Source of the DNA: Rhizobium binae
GTDB taxonomy: Bacteria; Pseudomonadota; Alphaproteobacteria; Rhizobiales; Rhizobiaceae
Reading direction: 5' to 3'
Assembly (NCBI RefSeq): GCF_017357225.1
Contig: NZ_CP071605.1
Location: 248,001-312,000 of the forward strand
DNA length: 64,000 nt
In this document: positions 29,206 through 37,131 of the stretch, in pieces
How the letters are laid out: the number at the start of each line of letters is the position of its first letter
Numbering within the stretch: position 1 is the stretch's first letter
Translations under genes and position numbers: made by a program
Notes under the pieces: generated by a model
The model's database searches: none
The model's input: the letters and a program-made list of their open reading frames with translations, nothing else
Told to the model about the DNA's origin: nothing

Positions 29206-29233
29206 CAGGCTTGAGCGATTGACATCTTAAAAA

Positions 29234-29249
29234 TACCGAGTAATCGGTA
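29234..29249. promoter_or_regulatory. Palindromic operator between tetR and the GH3 gene
   Basis: TACCGA-gtaa-TCGGTA, a perfect 6-bp inverted repeat centred between two divergent start codons. Its size and symmetry are those of TetR-family operators, and it should control both genes. Confidence 0.65.
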
Positions 29250-29278
29250 GGTTTAAGGATTGTCCCCGGGAGGCTTGC

Positions 29279-31756
29279 ATGATCGATTCCATTCTCGACA
29301 AGATGACCCTCGAGGAGCAGGTATCGCTGCTCTCGGGCGCCGATTTCTGGACGACCGTTCCGGTCGAGCGTCTCGGCGTGCCGAAGATCAAGGTGACGGA
29401 CGGGCCGAACGGCGCACGCGGCGCCGGCTCGCTGGTCGCGGGCGTCAAGGCGACCTGCTTTCCCGTCGCAATCGCGCTCGGCGCCAGCTGGAATCCCGGT
29501 CTTGTCGGCGAGATGGGTGCGGCGCTTGCCCGCCAGGCAAAGAGCAAGGGGGCGGCCGTGCTGCTCGCGCCCACGGTGAATATTCACCGCTCCGGCCTCA
29601 ACGGGCGGAATTTTGAATGCTACTCCGAAGATCCGATGCTGACGGCCGAGCTTGCCGTCGCCTATATCGACGGGGTGCAGGGCGAGGGCGTCGCCGCGAC
29701 GATCAAGCATTTTGCCGGCAATGAATCCGAGATCGAGCGCCAGACCATGTCGTCCGATATCGATGAGCGGACGCTGCGCGAAATCTACCTGCCGCCCTTC
29801 GAACAGGCGGTGCGCCGCGCCGGCGTCATGGCGGTCATGTCCTCCTATAACCGCCTGAACGGCACCTATACCAGCGAGCATCACTGGCTGCTGACCAAGG
29901 TGCTGCGCGAGGAATGGGGCTTCGACGGCATCGTCATGTCCGACTGGTTCGGCTCGCATTCCACCGCCGAGACGATCAATGCCGGGCTCGACCTCGAAAT
30001 GCCGGGTCCGGCGCGCGACCGCGGCGAGAAGCTGGTGGCCGCCGTGCGCGAGGGCAAGGTCGAAGCCGCCACGGTACGCGCCGCGGCGCGGCGCATATTG
30101 GTTTTGCTGGAGCGCGTCGGCGCCTTCGAGACGAAGCCTGATCTCACCGAGCGGGCGGTCGACCTGGCGGAGGACCGGGCGCTGATCCGGCGTCTCGGGG
30201 CAGAGGGCGCGGTGCTCCTGAAAAACGACGGCATTCTGCCGCTCGCCAAGACCTCTCTCGACCGAATCGCCGTCATCGGTCCCAATGCGGCGAGCGCCCG
30301 CGTCATGGGCGGCGGCAGCGCGCAGATCGCGGCGCATTATACGGTGAGCCCGCTCGAAGGCATTCGCGCTGCACTTTCCAATGCCAACAGCATCAGCCAC
30401 GCGGTGGGCTGCCGCCATAACCGCCTGATCGACGTGTTCAAGGGAAAGATTACGGTCGAATATTTCAAGGGGCGCGGCTGCAAGGGCAATCCCCTCCATG
30501 TCGAGACGGTCGACAAGGGTGAGTTCTTCTGGTTCGAGCTGCCCTCCGGCGAACTCGATCCCGCTGATTTCTCCGCCCGGATGACGATGCAGTTCGCGCC
30601 TGCTGAGAGCGGCGAGCATGTCTTCGGCATGACCAATGCCGGGCTGGCGCGGCTTTTCGTCGATGGCGCACTGACGGTCGATGGGTATGAAGGCTGGACG
30701 CGCGGCGAGAATTATTTCGGGACCGCCAATGACGAGCAGCGCGGCAGCGCGGCCCTCGAAGCGGGCCGGTCCTATCAGCTCAGCGTCGAATATGAGCCGT
30801 CGACCGCGACCGAGGAGGGCATCAACCTCATCGCCGTCCGCTTCGGTGTGGAGAAGCCGCTCGGCGAGGCCGATATCGAAGCCGCCGTCGAGACGGCGCG
30901 CAATGCCGATGTGGCGCTGCTCTTCGTCGGCCGCGACGGCGAATGGGATACCGAAGGATTGGATCTACCGAACATGCGGCTTCCGGGCCGGCAAGAGGAA
31001 CTGATCGAACGGGTCGCCGCCGCCAACGCCAACACCGTCGTCGTGCTGCAGACCGGCGGCCCCATCGAAATGCCCTGGCTCGGCAAAGTCCGCGCGGTGC
31101 TTGAGATTTGGTATCCCGGTCAGGAACTCGGCAACGCCGTCGCCGACGTCCTGTTCGGCGATGCCGAACCCGGCGGGCGCCTACCGCAGACTTTCCCCAA
31201 GGCGCTGACCGACAATTCCGCCATTACAGGCGATCCGACCGTCTATCCCGGCAAGGACGGTCATGTGCGTTATGCCGAAGGCGTCTTCGTCGGCTACCGC
31301 CATCACGATACACGCGCCGTCGAACCGCTCTTCCCCTTCGGCTTCGGCCTTGGCTATACCCGCTTCCGTTGGAGCGAACCGCGGCTGTCGGCGCGCGAAA
31401 TGGGAGCTGAAGGCGTGACGATCAGTGTCGATCTGACCAATATCGGCGACCGGGCCGGAGCGGAGCTGGTCCAGCTCTATGTGCGCCCGCCAGAATCCAA
31501 GGTGGAGCGGCCGGACAAGGAACTGCGTGCCTTCGCCAAGCTTTCGTTGCGGGCCGGCGAGACCCGCACAGCGGTCCTGAAGATCCTGCCGCGAGATCTC
31601 GCTTATTTCGACATCGAGGCCGGCGCCTTCCGGGTGGAGCCGGGCGATTATCAGCTGATCGTGGCGGCCAATGCTGCCGACATAAGATCTGTGATCGACC
31701 TGCCCTCGCCATCGGGCTACGTGCTGACGCCGTCAAGCGACCACGGGCTTCCTTAA
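29279..31756 (+). CDS. Beta-glucosidase-type glycoside hydrolase, family 3, with PA14 domain
   Basis: A retaining glycosidase of 825 residues, no signal peptide, therefore cytoplasmic. GGGAGG precedes the ATG. The GH3 N-terminal domain spans about 1-290 with the nucleophile D222 in GIVMSDWFGSHST; KHFAGNESEIERQ is the substrate-binding KH block. The C-terminal GH3 domain is interrupted by a PA14 domain at about 390-530 (FFWFELPSGELDPADFSARMTMQF and following). It ends with a fibronectin III-like domain. Family members hydrolyse beta-glucosides or beta-xylosides. It is controlled by the divergent TetR protein, perhaps in response to a plant glycoside. Confidence 0.94.
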   Translation: MIDSILDKMTLEEQVSLLSGADFWTTVPVERLGVPKIKVTDGPNGARGAGSLVAGVKATCFPVAIALGASWNPGLVGEMGAALARQAKSKGAAVLLAPTVNIHRSGLNGRNFECYSEDPMLTAELAVAYIDGVQGEGVAATIKHFAGNESEIERQTMSSDIDERTLREIYLPPFEQAVRRAGVMAVMSSYNRLNGTYTSEHHWLLTKVLREEWGFDGIVMSDWFGSHSTAETINAGLDLEMPGPARDRGEKLVAAVREGKVEAATVRAAARRILVLLERVGAFETKPDLTERAVDLAEDRALIRRLGAEGAVLLKNDGILPLAKTSLDRIAVIGPNAASARVMGGGSAQIAAHYTVSPLEGIRAALSNANSISHAVGCRHNRLIDVFKGKITVEYFKGRGCKGNPLHVETVDKGEFFWFELPSGELDPADFSARMTMQFAPAESGEHVFGMTNAGLARLFVDGALTVDGYEGWTRGENYFGTANDEQRGSAALEAGRSYQLSVEYEPSTATEEGINLIAVRFGVEKPLGEADIEAAVETARNADVALLFVGRDGEWDTEGLDLPNMRLPGRQEELIERVAAANANTVVVLQTGGPIEMPWLGKVRAVLEIWYPGQELGNAVADVLFGDAEPGGRLPQTFPKALTDNSAITGDPTVYPGKDGHVRYAEGVFVGYRHHDTRAVEPLFPFGFGLGYTRFRWSEPRLSAREMGAEGVTISVDLTNIGDRAGAELVQLYVRPPESKVERPDKELRAFAKLSLRAGETRTAVLKILPRDLAYFDIEAGAFRVEPGDYQLIVAANAADIRSVIDLPSPSGYVLTPSSDHGLP

Positions 31757-32006
31757 CTCGAGCTAAAGGCGTCATCGGCATCGGTCATGCCTTTGCTCGT
31801 CATCAGATTTCTCCCGAAACCTCACAGACAATCGAAGAACATCTTCAGGTGTCGAACGATTTGAGTGAGCAAAAAGCAACGTTCAAGAGGCTTTCTGGCT
31901 TGCGGTAAACGCATGCTGAAATTTTTTGACGCACCTCTTGAATCGAAAATCACCTGAAACCAGATCATTTTCGTCGGCAGCGCAAAAGCGGGCCGATGAT
32001 CAGAGC
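31757..32006. other. Intergenic region upstream of the small heat-shock gene
   Basis: About 250 bp. CTTGAA at 31937-31942 followed some 20 bp later by CAGATCAT could be a weak heat-shock sigma (RpoH) promoter, but the match is poor. Nothing else is recognised. Confidence 0.3.
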
Positions 32007-32062
32007 GGAGACGCAGGTTTCCGACGCGTCTCCACCCATGTTGCTTTACGGAGGATATGGCT
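32007..32062 (+). promoter_or_regulatory. ROSE-like RNA thermometer in the hsp20 leader
   Basis: The leader holds a perfect 8-bp hairpin, GGAGACGC (32007-32014) with GCGTCTCC (32026-32033), followed by a second imperfect hairpin in which TTGCT (32041-32045) faces the Shine-Dalgarno GGAGGA (32050-32055). A U(U/C)GCU sequence opposite the ribosome site is the hallmark of rhizobial ROSE elements, which open on heating. The fold is inferred by eye. Confidence 0.6.
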
Positions 32063-32533
32063 ATGAGAAACGAATTCGACTTCGCCCCCCTTTATCGGTC
32101 CAGCATCGGCTTCGACCGTGTCTTCAATCTTCTGAACAATGCGCAGCGTCTGCAGGCGATCGATGCCTGGCCGCCCTATGACATCGTCAAGACGGGCGAA
32201 GACGACTATCGCATTCAGATGGCGGTTGCCGGTTTCGCGGAGGGCGACCTCGACATCACCCAGGAGCGGAACGTTCTCGTGGTGAAGGGGCAGAAGGCCG
32301 AAGCGAAAGACGGTGAATATCTGCATCGCGGTATCGCTGGTCGCACGTTTGAGCGCCGCTTTGAACTGGCCGATCACGTCAGGGTCGAGAATGCATCGTT
32401 GACCAATGGTATTCTTTCCATCGCGCTGAAGCGCGAAGTGCCTGAAGCGATGAAACCGCGCAAGATCGCCATCGGCGACGGCTCCTTTCAGCAGGCGCCT
32501 CTTCAGATCGAAGCCAAGCGTCAGGTGGCTTAA
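32063..32533 (+). CDS. Small heat-shock protein, Hsp20/IbpA family
   Basis: ATP-independent chaperone of 156 residues that binds unfolding proteins. ATG 32063 lies 7 bp from GGAGGA and is preferred to 32057. The N-terminus FDFAPLYRSSIGFDRVFNLL is typical of IbpA-type class A proteins of rhizobia. The alpha-crystallin domain covers about residues 35-125 (YDIVKTGEDDYRIQMAVAGF to LTNGILSIALKREVPE), and the oligomer-forming I-x-I tail appears as RKIAIG. The leader resembles a ROSE thermometer. A 46-residue basic protein gene follows 13 bp later. Confidence 0.93.
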   Translation: MRNEFDFAPLYRSSIGFDRVFNLLNNAQRLQAIDAWPPYDIVKTGEDDYRIQMAVAGFAEGDLDITQERNVLVVKGQKAEAKDGEYLHRGIAGRTFERRFELADHVRVENASLTNGILSIALKREVPEAMKPRKIAIGDGSFQQAPLQIEAKRQVA

Positions 32534-32546
32534 GGAGAGCTTCTTC

Positions 32547-32687
32547 ATGAAGTCCCGGATAAAGCCGTTCATCGTGCAGATCAGGAAACGTCGCTCAAGC
32601 GGCGCAAAGGATGCAGCAAAGGCGCTGCTTTCGAAGCCGGCAGGCAAGCTGCCGACCGCAAGCGCCGTTTTGGAAGCACGCACCTGA
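32547..32687 (+). CDS. Small basic protein downstream of hsp20
   Basis: A 46-residue lysine/arginine-rich protein beginning MKSRIKPFIVQIRKRRSS, with a good AAGGAG ribosome site overlapping the hsp20 stop codon. Close spacing suggests co-transcription with hsp20. It has no cysteines and no recognised domain; its high charge suggests nucleic-acid or membrane contact, which is speculation. Confidence 0.55.
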   Translation: MKSRIKPFIVQIRKRRSSGAKDAAKALLSKPAGKLPTASAVLEART

Positions 32688-32765
32688 AAAAGCCTGCGGA
32701 TCAACTGGGGCCGGCGCGAAGTCGGCCCTTCTTATTGGGTCGGCTGAGGTGACGCTCAGCGATGA

Positions 32766-33323
32766 TCAGCTTGTCTCCCGCGCGGCGCGTAGATTGGAGA
32801 CGACGCGCCGGTTCTGCACCTTGCACGAGCGCTCCGTACAATCGCGGACTTCGCGGTCGTTGCCGTAACCCTTGGCCCACATGCGGCTGGGGTCCACGCC
32901 TCTCGAGGCGAGATAAGCCATCGCCGCATCCGCCCGCTTCTGCGACAGCGTCTGCATTGTCGAAAGGGAGCCGGAATCGTCGGCAAAGCCTTGCAGCTTG
33001 AGCAGCCAGTTCGGGTTTTTGTTGAGCCAGGCCGCTTGGTTGTCCAGTGTCGCCATGGCGACGGAATCGAGGGCCGCAGAATCCTCCTTGAAATAGATCC
33101 GCCGGCCCACATTGAGAATGAAATCCTCCTCGCTGCCCGCTGCGACATTCTCGAAACCGGGCGCGGGATCGTTGGTCTGGCCCGTCATCGGGGCGACGGC
33201 AGGTTCTTCCAGCGAGGCGACATCGGGAGCGGTGGTGCAGGCGGTGAGCGCCAAGAGCGTGGCCGCGGCCGCCAGCCGCCTCATATATGCTGTTGTAGCG
33301 GGCATCGGGGTCATCTTCCTCAT
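32766..33323 (-). CDS. OmpA-family peptidoglycan-binding lipoprotein
   Basis: A 185-residue lipoprotein. The signal region MRRLAAAATLLALTAC ends in the lipobox LTAC, with the acylated cysteine near residue 29. The OmpA-like domain covers about residues 70-180: IYFKEDSAALDSVAMATLDNQAAWL, LQGFADDSGS, LSQKRADAAMAYLASRGV and NRRVV, the pattern that binds diaminopimelate in peptidoglycan. It anchors the outer membrane to the wall. Its start overlaps the stop of the L,D-transpeptidase gene (ATGA). Confidence 0.88.
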   Translation of the reverse strand: MRKMTPMPATTAYMRRLAAAATLLALTACTTAPDVASLEEPAVAPMTGQTNDPAPGFENVAAGSEEDFILNVGRRIYFKEDSAALDSVAMATLDNQAAWLNKNPNWLLKLQGFADDSGSLSTMQTLSQKRADAAMAYLASRGVDPSRMWAKGYGNDREVRDCTERSCKVQNRRVVSNLRAARETS

Positions 33324-33994
33324 TCGACCGGGGCTGCTTGGCCAAGCTGAGCGGTACTATCCGCCTGGTCGGCAATGTGCGGCAGAACCTGCACGGCCGT
33401 GCCGATGGGGCAGCGCTGATAGAGATCGACGGCGTCTTCGTTGAACATCCGGATACAGCCGCTGGAGGCGTCCTTGCCGATGCTCCATGGCTCCAGCGTG
33501 CCGTGGAAGCGATAGCCGGTATCGACGCCGTCACGATGCAGATACATGGCGCGAGGTCCGAGCGGATTTTTCGGTGAACCGCCATCGACGAATTCCGGCA
33601 GTTCGGGATGGCGCTTGCGCATCTCCGGCGGCGGCGTCCAGCGCGGCCAGAGCGATTTGGCGTCGATCGTGGCGCGACCGAACCATTTGAAGCCTTCGCG
33701 GCCGACGCCGACGCCGTAGCGAATGGCGGTCTTGTTCTCCATGATCACGTAGAGGAAATGGTGTCTGGTGTCGACGACAACGGTGCCGATCGGCTCGCTG
33801 CTGAAATATTTGACGACCTGACGGTGCCACCGCTTGTCGATTTTGGAGAAATTGGTGCTGCGATACGTTACGCCGTTATCGACGGCCGTGCCGTCAAAAT
33901 AAGAAGATGCGGCGGCGAGCGCCGGTTTCCGAACAGCGCCGCTCCCAAGCAACGCCAATCCCCCAAGCACAATGTTCCTGCGGTTCCACATCAT
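33320..33994 (-). CDS. L,D-transpeptidase (ErfK/YbiS family)
   Basis: Periplasmic enzyme of 224 residues that forms peptidoglycan cross-links or attaches proteins to the wall. The ATG at 33994 follows GGGGGAA; a longer reading to 34060 is less likely. A signal sequence with twin arginines (MWNRRNIVLGGLALLGSGAV) is present. The catalytic block is YRFHGTLEP followed by the nucleophile cysteine in DASSGCIRMFN. The downstream OmpA-like lipoprotein gene is translationally coupled. In alphaproteobacteria some of these enzymes anchor outer-membrane proteins to peptidoglycan. Confidence 0.92.
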   Translation of the reverse strand: MMWNRRNIVLGGLALLGSGAVRKPALAAASSYFDGTAVDNGVTYRSTNFSKIDKRWHRQVVKYFSSEPIGTVVVDTRHHFLYVIMENKTAIRYGVGVGREGFKWFGRATIDAKSLWPRWTPPPEMRKRHPELPEFVDGGSPKNPLGPRAMYLHRDGVDTGYRFHGTLEPWSIGKDASSGCIRMFNEDAVDLYQRCPIGTAVQVLPHIADQADSTAQLGQAAPVE

Positions 33995-34377
33995 CGGCCA
34001 CGTTCCCCCTGAAAGCCAACAAGCGAAGTGCCAGTAAACCAGATTTTTCATTTGCCTCAATAGAAAACTCCTGTCCTGATCAAGATCATCGAGGCGAGGG
34101 TCTCGGATATGTATCGCTCAGGCCGTTACTCCGCTTCGAGCATATTGTACCAATTCCTCACGGGATCACTGGAATGGAAAGAAGGGTGCGACCGGTCCTG
34201 ATCCTTTTGTCGAACAGCGGCAGCAGCACCCGCGGTCGCGCATGGTGTCACTCGCAGCCCCGGCATTCCGACGATTGATCGGTTGTATCAAAAGAATTGT
34301 CTATCTCAGGCCGCATCCGTTGCATAGTTTTCATGAGACTCTCTTATCGGGGTCGTCCCAATTTGCCGGATTTCCTC
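33995..34377. other. Intergenic region before the ABC-2 exporter genes
   Basis: About 380 bp between the divergent L,D-transpeptidase and exporter genes. No start with a good ribosome site, no hairpin and no convincing promoter are seen. Confidence 0.45.
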
Positions 34378-35361
34378 ATGCTGCCGATCATCAGTGCCAA
34401 GAACGTAAGCAAGACCTTTAGCCAGCGGGTTCCGCAGCCGGGCCTGGTCGGGGCGCTGCGCAACTTCATCGCGCCGGTGACGAAGCCTGTGCACGCCGTG
34501 GAGCAGATTTCCTTCACGATAGGGGCGGGGGAGGCAGTGGGCTATCTCGGGCCGAACGGCGCGGGCAAATCGACCATGATCAAGATGCTGACCGGCATCC
34601 TCATGCCCTCCTCCGGCGAGGTCAGCGTGCTCGGTCGCCGGCCTGTCGAGGATCGGATCGCCAATGCGCGCGAGATCGGTGTGGTCTTCGGGCAGCGTAC
34701 CCAGTTGTGGTGGGACCTGCCTCTTGCCGAGAGCTTCGAGCTGCACCGCCGCATCTATCGGGTGCCGGATGCGTCCTTTCGCATCAACAGGGCCGAACTG
34801 GTCGAGATGATGCAGCTGTCCTCATTCATCGAGCGGCCGGTGCGTCAACTCAGCCTCGGCCAGCGCATGCGCGCCGAAATCGCCATGGCGCTCATGCATG
34901 AGCCTAAAATCCTGTTTCTCGACGAGCCGACCATCGGGCTCGACGTCGTTGCCAAGGACGTCGTCCGCAAGTTCCTTGCTCGCACGAATAGAGAACGCGG
35001 CACGACGATCATTCTGACCACGCACGACCTGCAGGATATCGAGGAAATCTGCCCGCGGCTGATCATGGTGGACGAAGGTCGGCTTCTGTTCGACGGTCCG
35101 CTGGCGGAGTTGCGCGTGACTTTCGGCGCGAGACGACGGTTGACGCTGGAGTTTGACGGCGAACCCGGCGCAGTCTCATTGGCAGGAGCCGAGCTGCTCG
35201 GCGGAGAGGGGGCGGTGCGCGAGTTTCTGTTGGCAGATGATGGTCGCTCCCTGATCGATCTGATGGGCGCGCTGACGGCCAGGGCCGCGCTTCGCGACGT
35301 TCGGCTGCACGAGCCCGGCATCGAGGAAGTGATCCGCACGCACTATCAGGCGAGGGGGTGA
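34378..35361 (+). CDS. ABC-2 exporter ATP-binding protein
   Basis: A 327-residue ATPase. The ATG at 34378 begins MLPIISAKNVSKTF, a typical nucleotide-binding-domain N-terminus. Walker A is GPNGAGKST near residue 55, the signature LSLGQRMRAEIAMAL, and Walker B ILFLDEPTIGLD. The C-terminal 80 residues form an extra domain as in the viologen-exporter type of ABC-2 systems. The two permease genes follow immediately, so the three make one exporter. Substrate unknown. Confidence 0.9.
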   Translation: MLPIISAKNVSKTFSQRVPQPGLVGALRNFIAPVTKPVHAVEQISFTIGAGEAVGYLGPNGAGKSTMIKMLTGILMPSSGEVSVLGRRPVEDRIANAREIGVVFGQRTQLWWDLPLAESFELHRRIYRVPDASFRINRAELVEMMQLSSFIERPVRQLSLGQRMRAEIAMALMHEPKILFLDEPTIGLDVVAKDVVRKFLARTNRERGTTIILTTHDLQDIEEICPRLIMVDEGRLLFDGPLAELRVTFGARRRLTLEFDGEPGAVSLAGAELLGGEGAVREFLLADDGRSLIDLMGALTARAALRDVRLHEPGIEEVIRTHYQARG

Positions 35362-35362
35362 G

Positions 35363-36157
35363 ATGCGGAGCTTTGTCGCTTTTGCGGTGGCCGCGGTCCG
35401 CCAGCAGACCGGCTATCGTGCCGAAATCCTCTCGATGATCCTGGGCGCCATCATCGAAGTCTTCGCCCGTATTTCGATATGGAAGGCCGTCTATAGCGAC
35501 CAACATGCCGTGGCCGGCATCACGCTGCCGCAGATGATTGCCTATTCCATCATCGGGGCTACGTTGCTGTCGAACTGGGATGCTGCACTGGTCGTGCGGG
35601 AAATCGGCGCGGCGATCCGCACCGGCCAGATCGGCAACACGCTCATTCGGCCGGCAAGCTTTCCGCTGATGCTGTTTGCCGAAAATCTCGGGCCGCGGCT
35701 CTTCAACTTCGCCGTCGTCTGCACGCCGGTGATCATCCTATTCTCGCTTCTATATGGGCTTTTGCCGCCGGCGAGCTTCGCGCATGGCTTTCTTTTCATC
35801 GGCTATGTGGCCGTCTCCACGACGCTGCTTCTGTTGATCGCGATCCTGTTCGGTCTTCTGTCCTTCTGGGTCTTCGACGCGCATTCGCTGGAATGGTTCA
35901 TGCGCGGATTCGGGGCGCTCCTGTCCGGCGGGCTCGTGCCGCTATGGTTCTTTCCGCCGGTGCTCGCCGAAACCGCCCACGTGCTGCCCTTCGCCTGGAT
36001 CACCTATTATCCGATGGCCGTCTATCTCGGTCAGCTCGATCTCGTCTCGTCGCTCACATATCTGGTCATCGGGCTTTGCTGGGTCGGCGGCCTCGTCGGT
36101 CTGATCGCGGTGCTGTGGTCCCGCGCCTGCCGCCGGATTGTGGTGCAGGGAGGCTGA
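35363..36157 (+). CDS. ABC-2 exporter permease, first subunit
   Basis: A 264-residue membrane protein with six predicted helices, starting one base after the ATPase stop. The family features are an N-terminal amphipathic region (VRQQTGYRAEILSMILGAIIEVFARISIWKAV) and a conserved loop ITLPQMIAYSIIGATLL. It matches the ABC-2 permeases annotated as viologen or daunorubicin-type exporters and should dimerise with the next subunit. Confidence 0.82.
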   Translation: MRSFVAFAVAAVRQQTGYRAEILSMILGAIIEVFARISIWKAVYSDQHAVAGITLPQMIAYSIIGATLLSNWDAALVVREIGAAIRTGQIGNTLIRPASFPLMLFAENLGPRLFNFAVVCTPVIILFSLLYGLLPPASFAHGFLFIGYVAVSTTLLLLIAILFGLLSFWVFDAHSLEWFMRGFGALLSGGLVPLWFFPPVLAETAHVLPFAWITYYPMAVYLGQLDLVSSLTYLVIGLCWVGGLVGLIAVLWSRACRRIVVQGG

Positions 36158-36159
36158 TC

Positions 36160-36960
36160 ATGCAGGAAACGCTGGCGCTCGCCTGGTATCTGATGCGGCT
36201 GCGTATGCGGACCCGGCTGCAATATCGGGTGGCACTCGCCCTTGCCTGGGTCTCGCAGGGTTTCGGTTACGCCGGCGCCTTCGCCTCGCTTTGGATCATC
36301 CTCACGCGATTTGGCGGCATGGGCGGGTGGCAGTGGCAAGACATGGCGCTGCTGCTGGGCTTTCACACGCTGGGTTATGCGCTCGGGGCGTGCTTCACCT
36401 TCGTGCAGCTGCGCCGAATGGACGAAATCGTCAGGGATGGCGAGTTCGATACGCTGCTGACCAGGCCGATGAATATATGGGCCTTTCTGTCGTTCTCCGG
36501 TTTCAACATCGAGTATGGCAGCCATGTCATCCTGGGTGTGGGCCTGATGGCTTGGGCTTTGCCCAAGGTGACGATCGACTGGGGCATGCTGACCATATTA
36601 CAGCTGGCGGCCAGCCTTTTCAGTGCGGCGCTTCTGACCGGCTCGGTCATCACCTTGATCGGCGCGACCGCCCTGGTGCTGCGGCGCGCGCGTTATCTTT
36701 TCGGCATATATTTCGACTTTTGGGAACTCTCCCGCTATCCCATAACGATCTTTGCCGCACCGCTTCAATTTCTGCTGCTTTCCGGCTTGCCGTTTGCCTA
36801 CATGGCCTATGTGCCGGTCGCCGCGTTGATCGGAAAGCCGGTTCCTTATCTCGGTCATGCCGCAGCCCCTGTGGCCGTCGCCGTCGGACCCGTTGCCGCC
36901 TTTATAGCCGCCTCCTTCTGGCGCTTCGGGATCCGGCGTTACCAGGGCGTCGGCGGCTGA
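36160..36960 (+). CDS. ABC-2 exporter permease, second subunit
   Basis: A 266-residue permease with six predicted membrane helices, beginning MQETLALAWYLMRLRMRTRLQYR at an ATG two bases after the preceding stop. It is similar in layout to the first permease (QWQDMALLLGFHTLGYALG matches the loop region of its partner). It closes the three-gene exporter operon. Confidence 0.8.
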   Translation: MQETLALAWYLMRLRMRTRLQYRVALALAWVSQGFGYAGAFASLWIILTRFGGMGGWQWQDMALLLGFHTLGYALGACFTFVQLRRMDEIVRDGEFDTLLTRPMNIWAFLSFSGFNIEYGSHVILGVGLMAWALPKVTIDWGMLTILQLAASLFSAALLTGSVITLIGATALVLRRARYLFGIYFDFWELSRYPITIFAAPLQFLLLSGLPFAYMAYVPVAALIGKPVPYLGHAAAPVAVAVGPVAAFIAASFWRFGIRRYQGVGG

Positions 36961-37045
36961 TAGGCCGCAGGGAAATGCGCTCTCAGATCTTGATGTTGCG
37001 TGCAACCTGGTCGGGAATGCCGGGAACCCGCAAATTATCGATTTA

Positions 37046-37100
37046 AAGATGAGAAAAATAATCATCTTATGTTGACAAGGCCCATTTCGCTACATAGGTT
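37046..37100 (+). promoter_or_regulatory. Iron-responsive palindrome and promoter before the TonB receptor
   Basis: AAGATGA (37046-37052) and TCATCTT (37062-37068) form a perfect inverted repeat around 9 bp, giving TGA-N9-TCA, the IRO-box consensus of the rhizobial iron repressor RirA. It is followed by TTGACA (37072-37077) and TAGGTT (37095-37100) with a 17-bp spacer. Iron-replete repression of receptor and fhuF is expected. Confidence 0.75.
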
Positions 37101-37131
37101 CCGCCCGCATCCGTGACGCAGGGACAGTGCA

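Noticed and set aside
28274..30619. A 781-codon minus-strand frame over the TetR and GH3 genes
   Set aside because: It overlaps both a real minus-strand gene in another frame and the GH3 gene in antisense; no recognisable motif.
31937..31970. Heat-shock sigma (RpoH) promoter before hsp20
   Set aside because: Only the CTTGAA part is convincing; the -10 region does not match, so it is mentioned only as a weak possibility.
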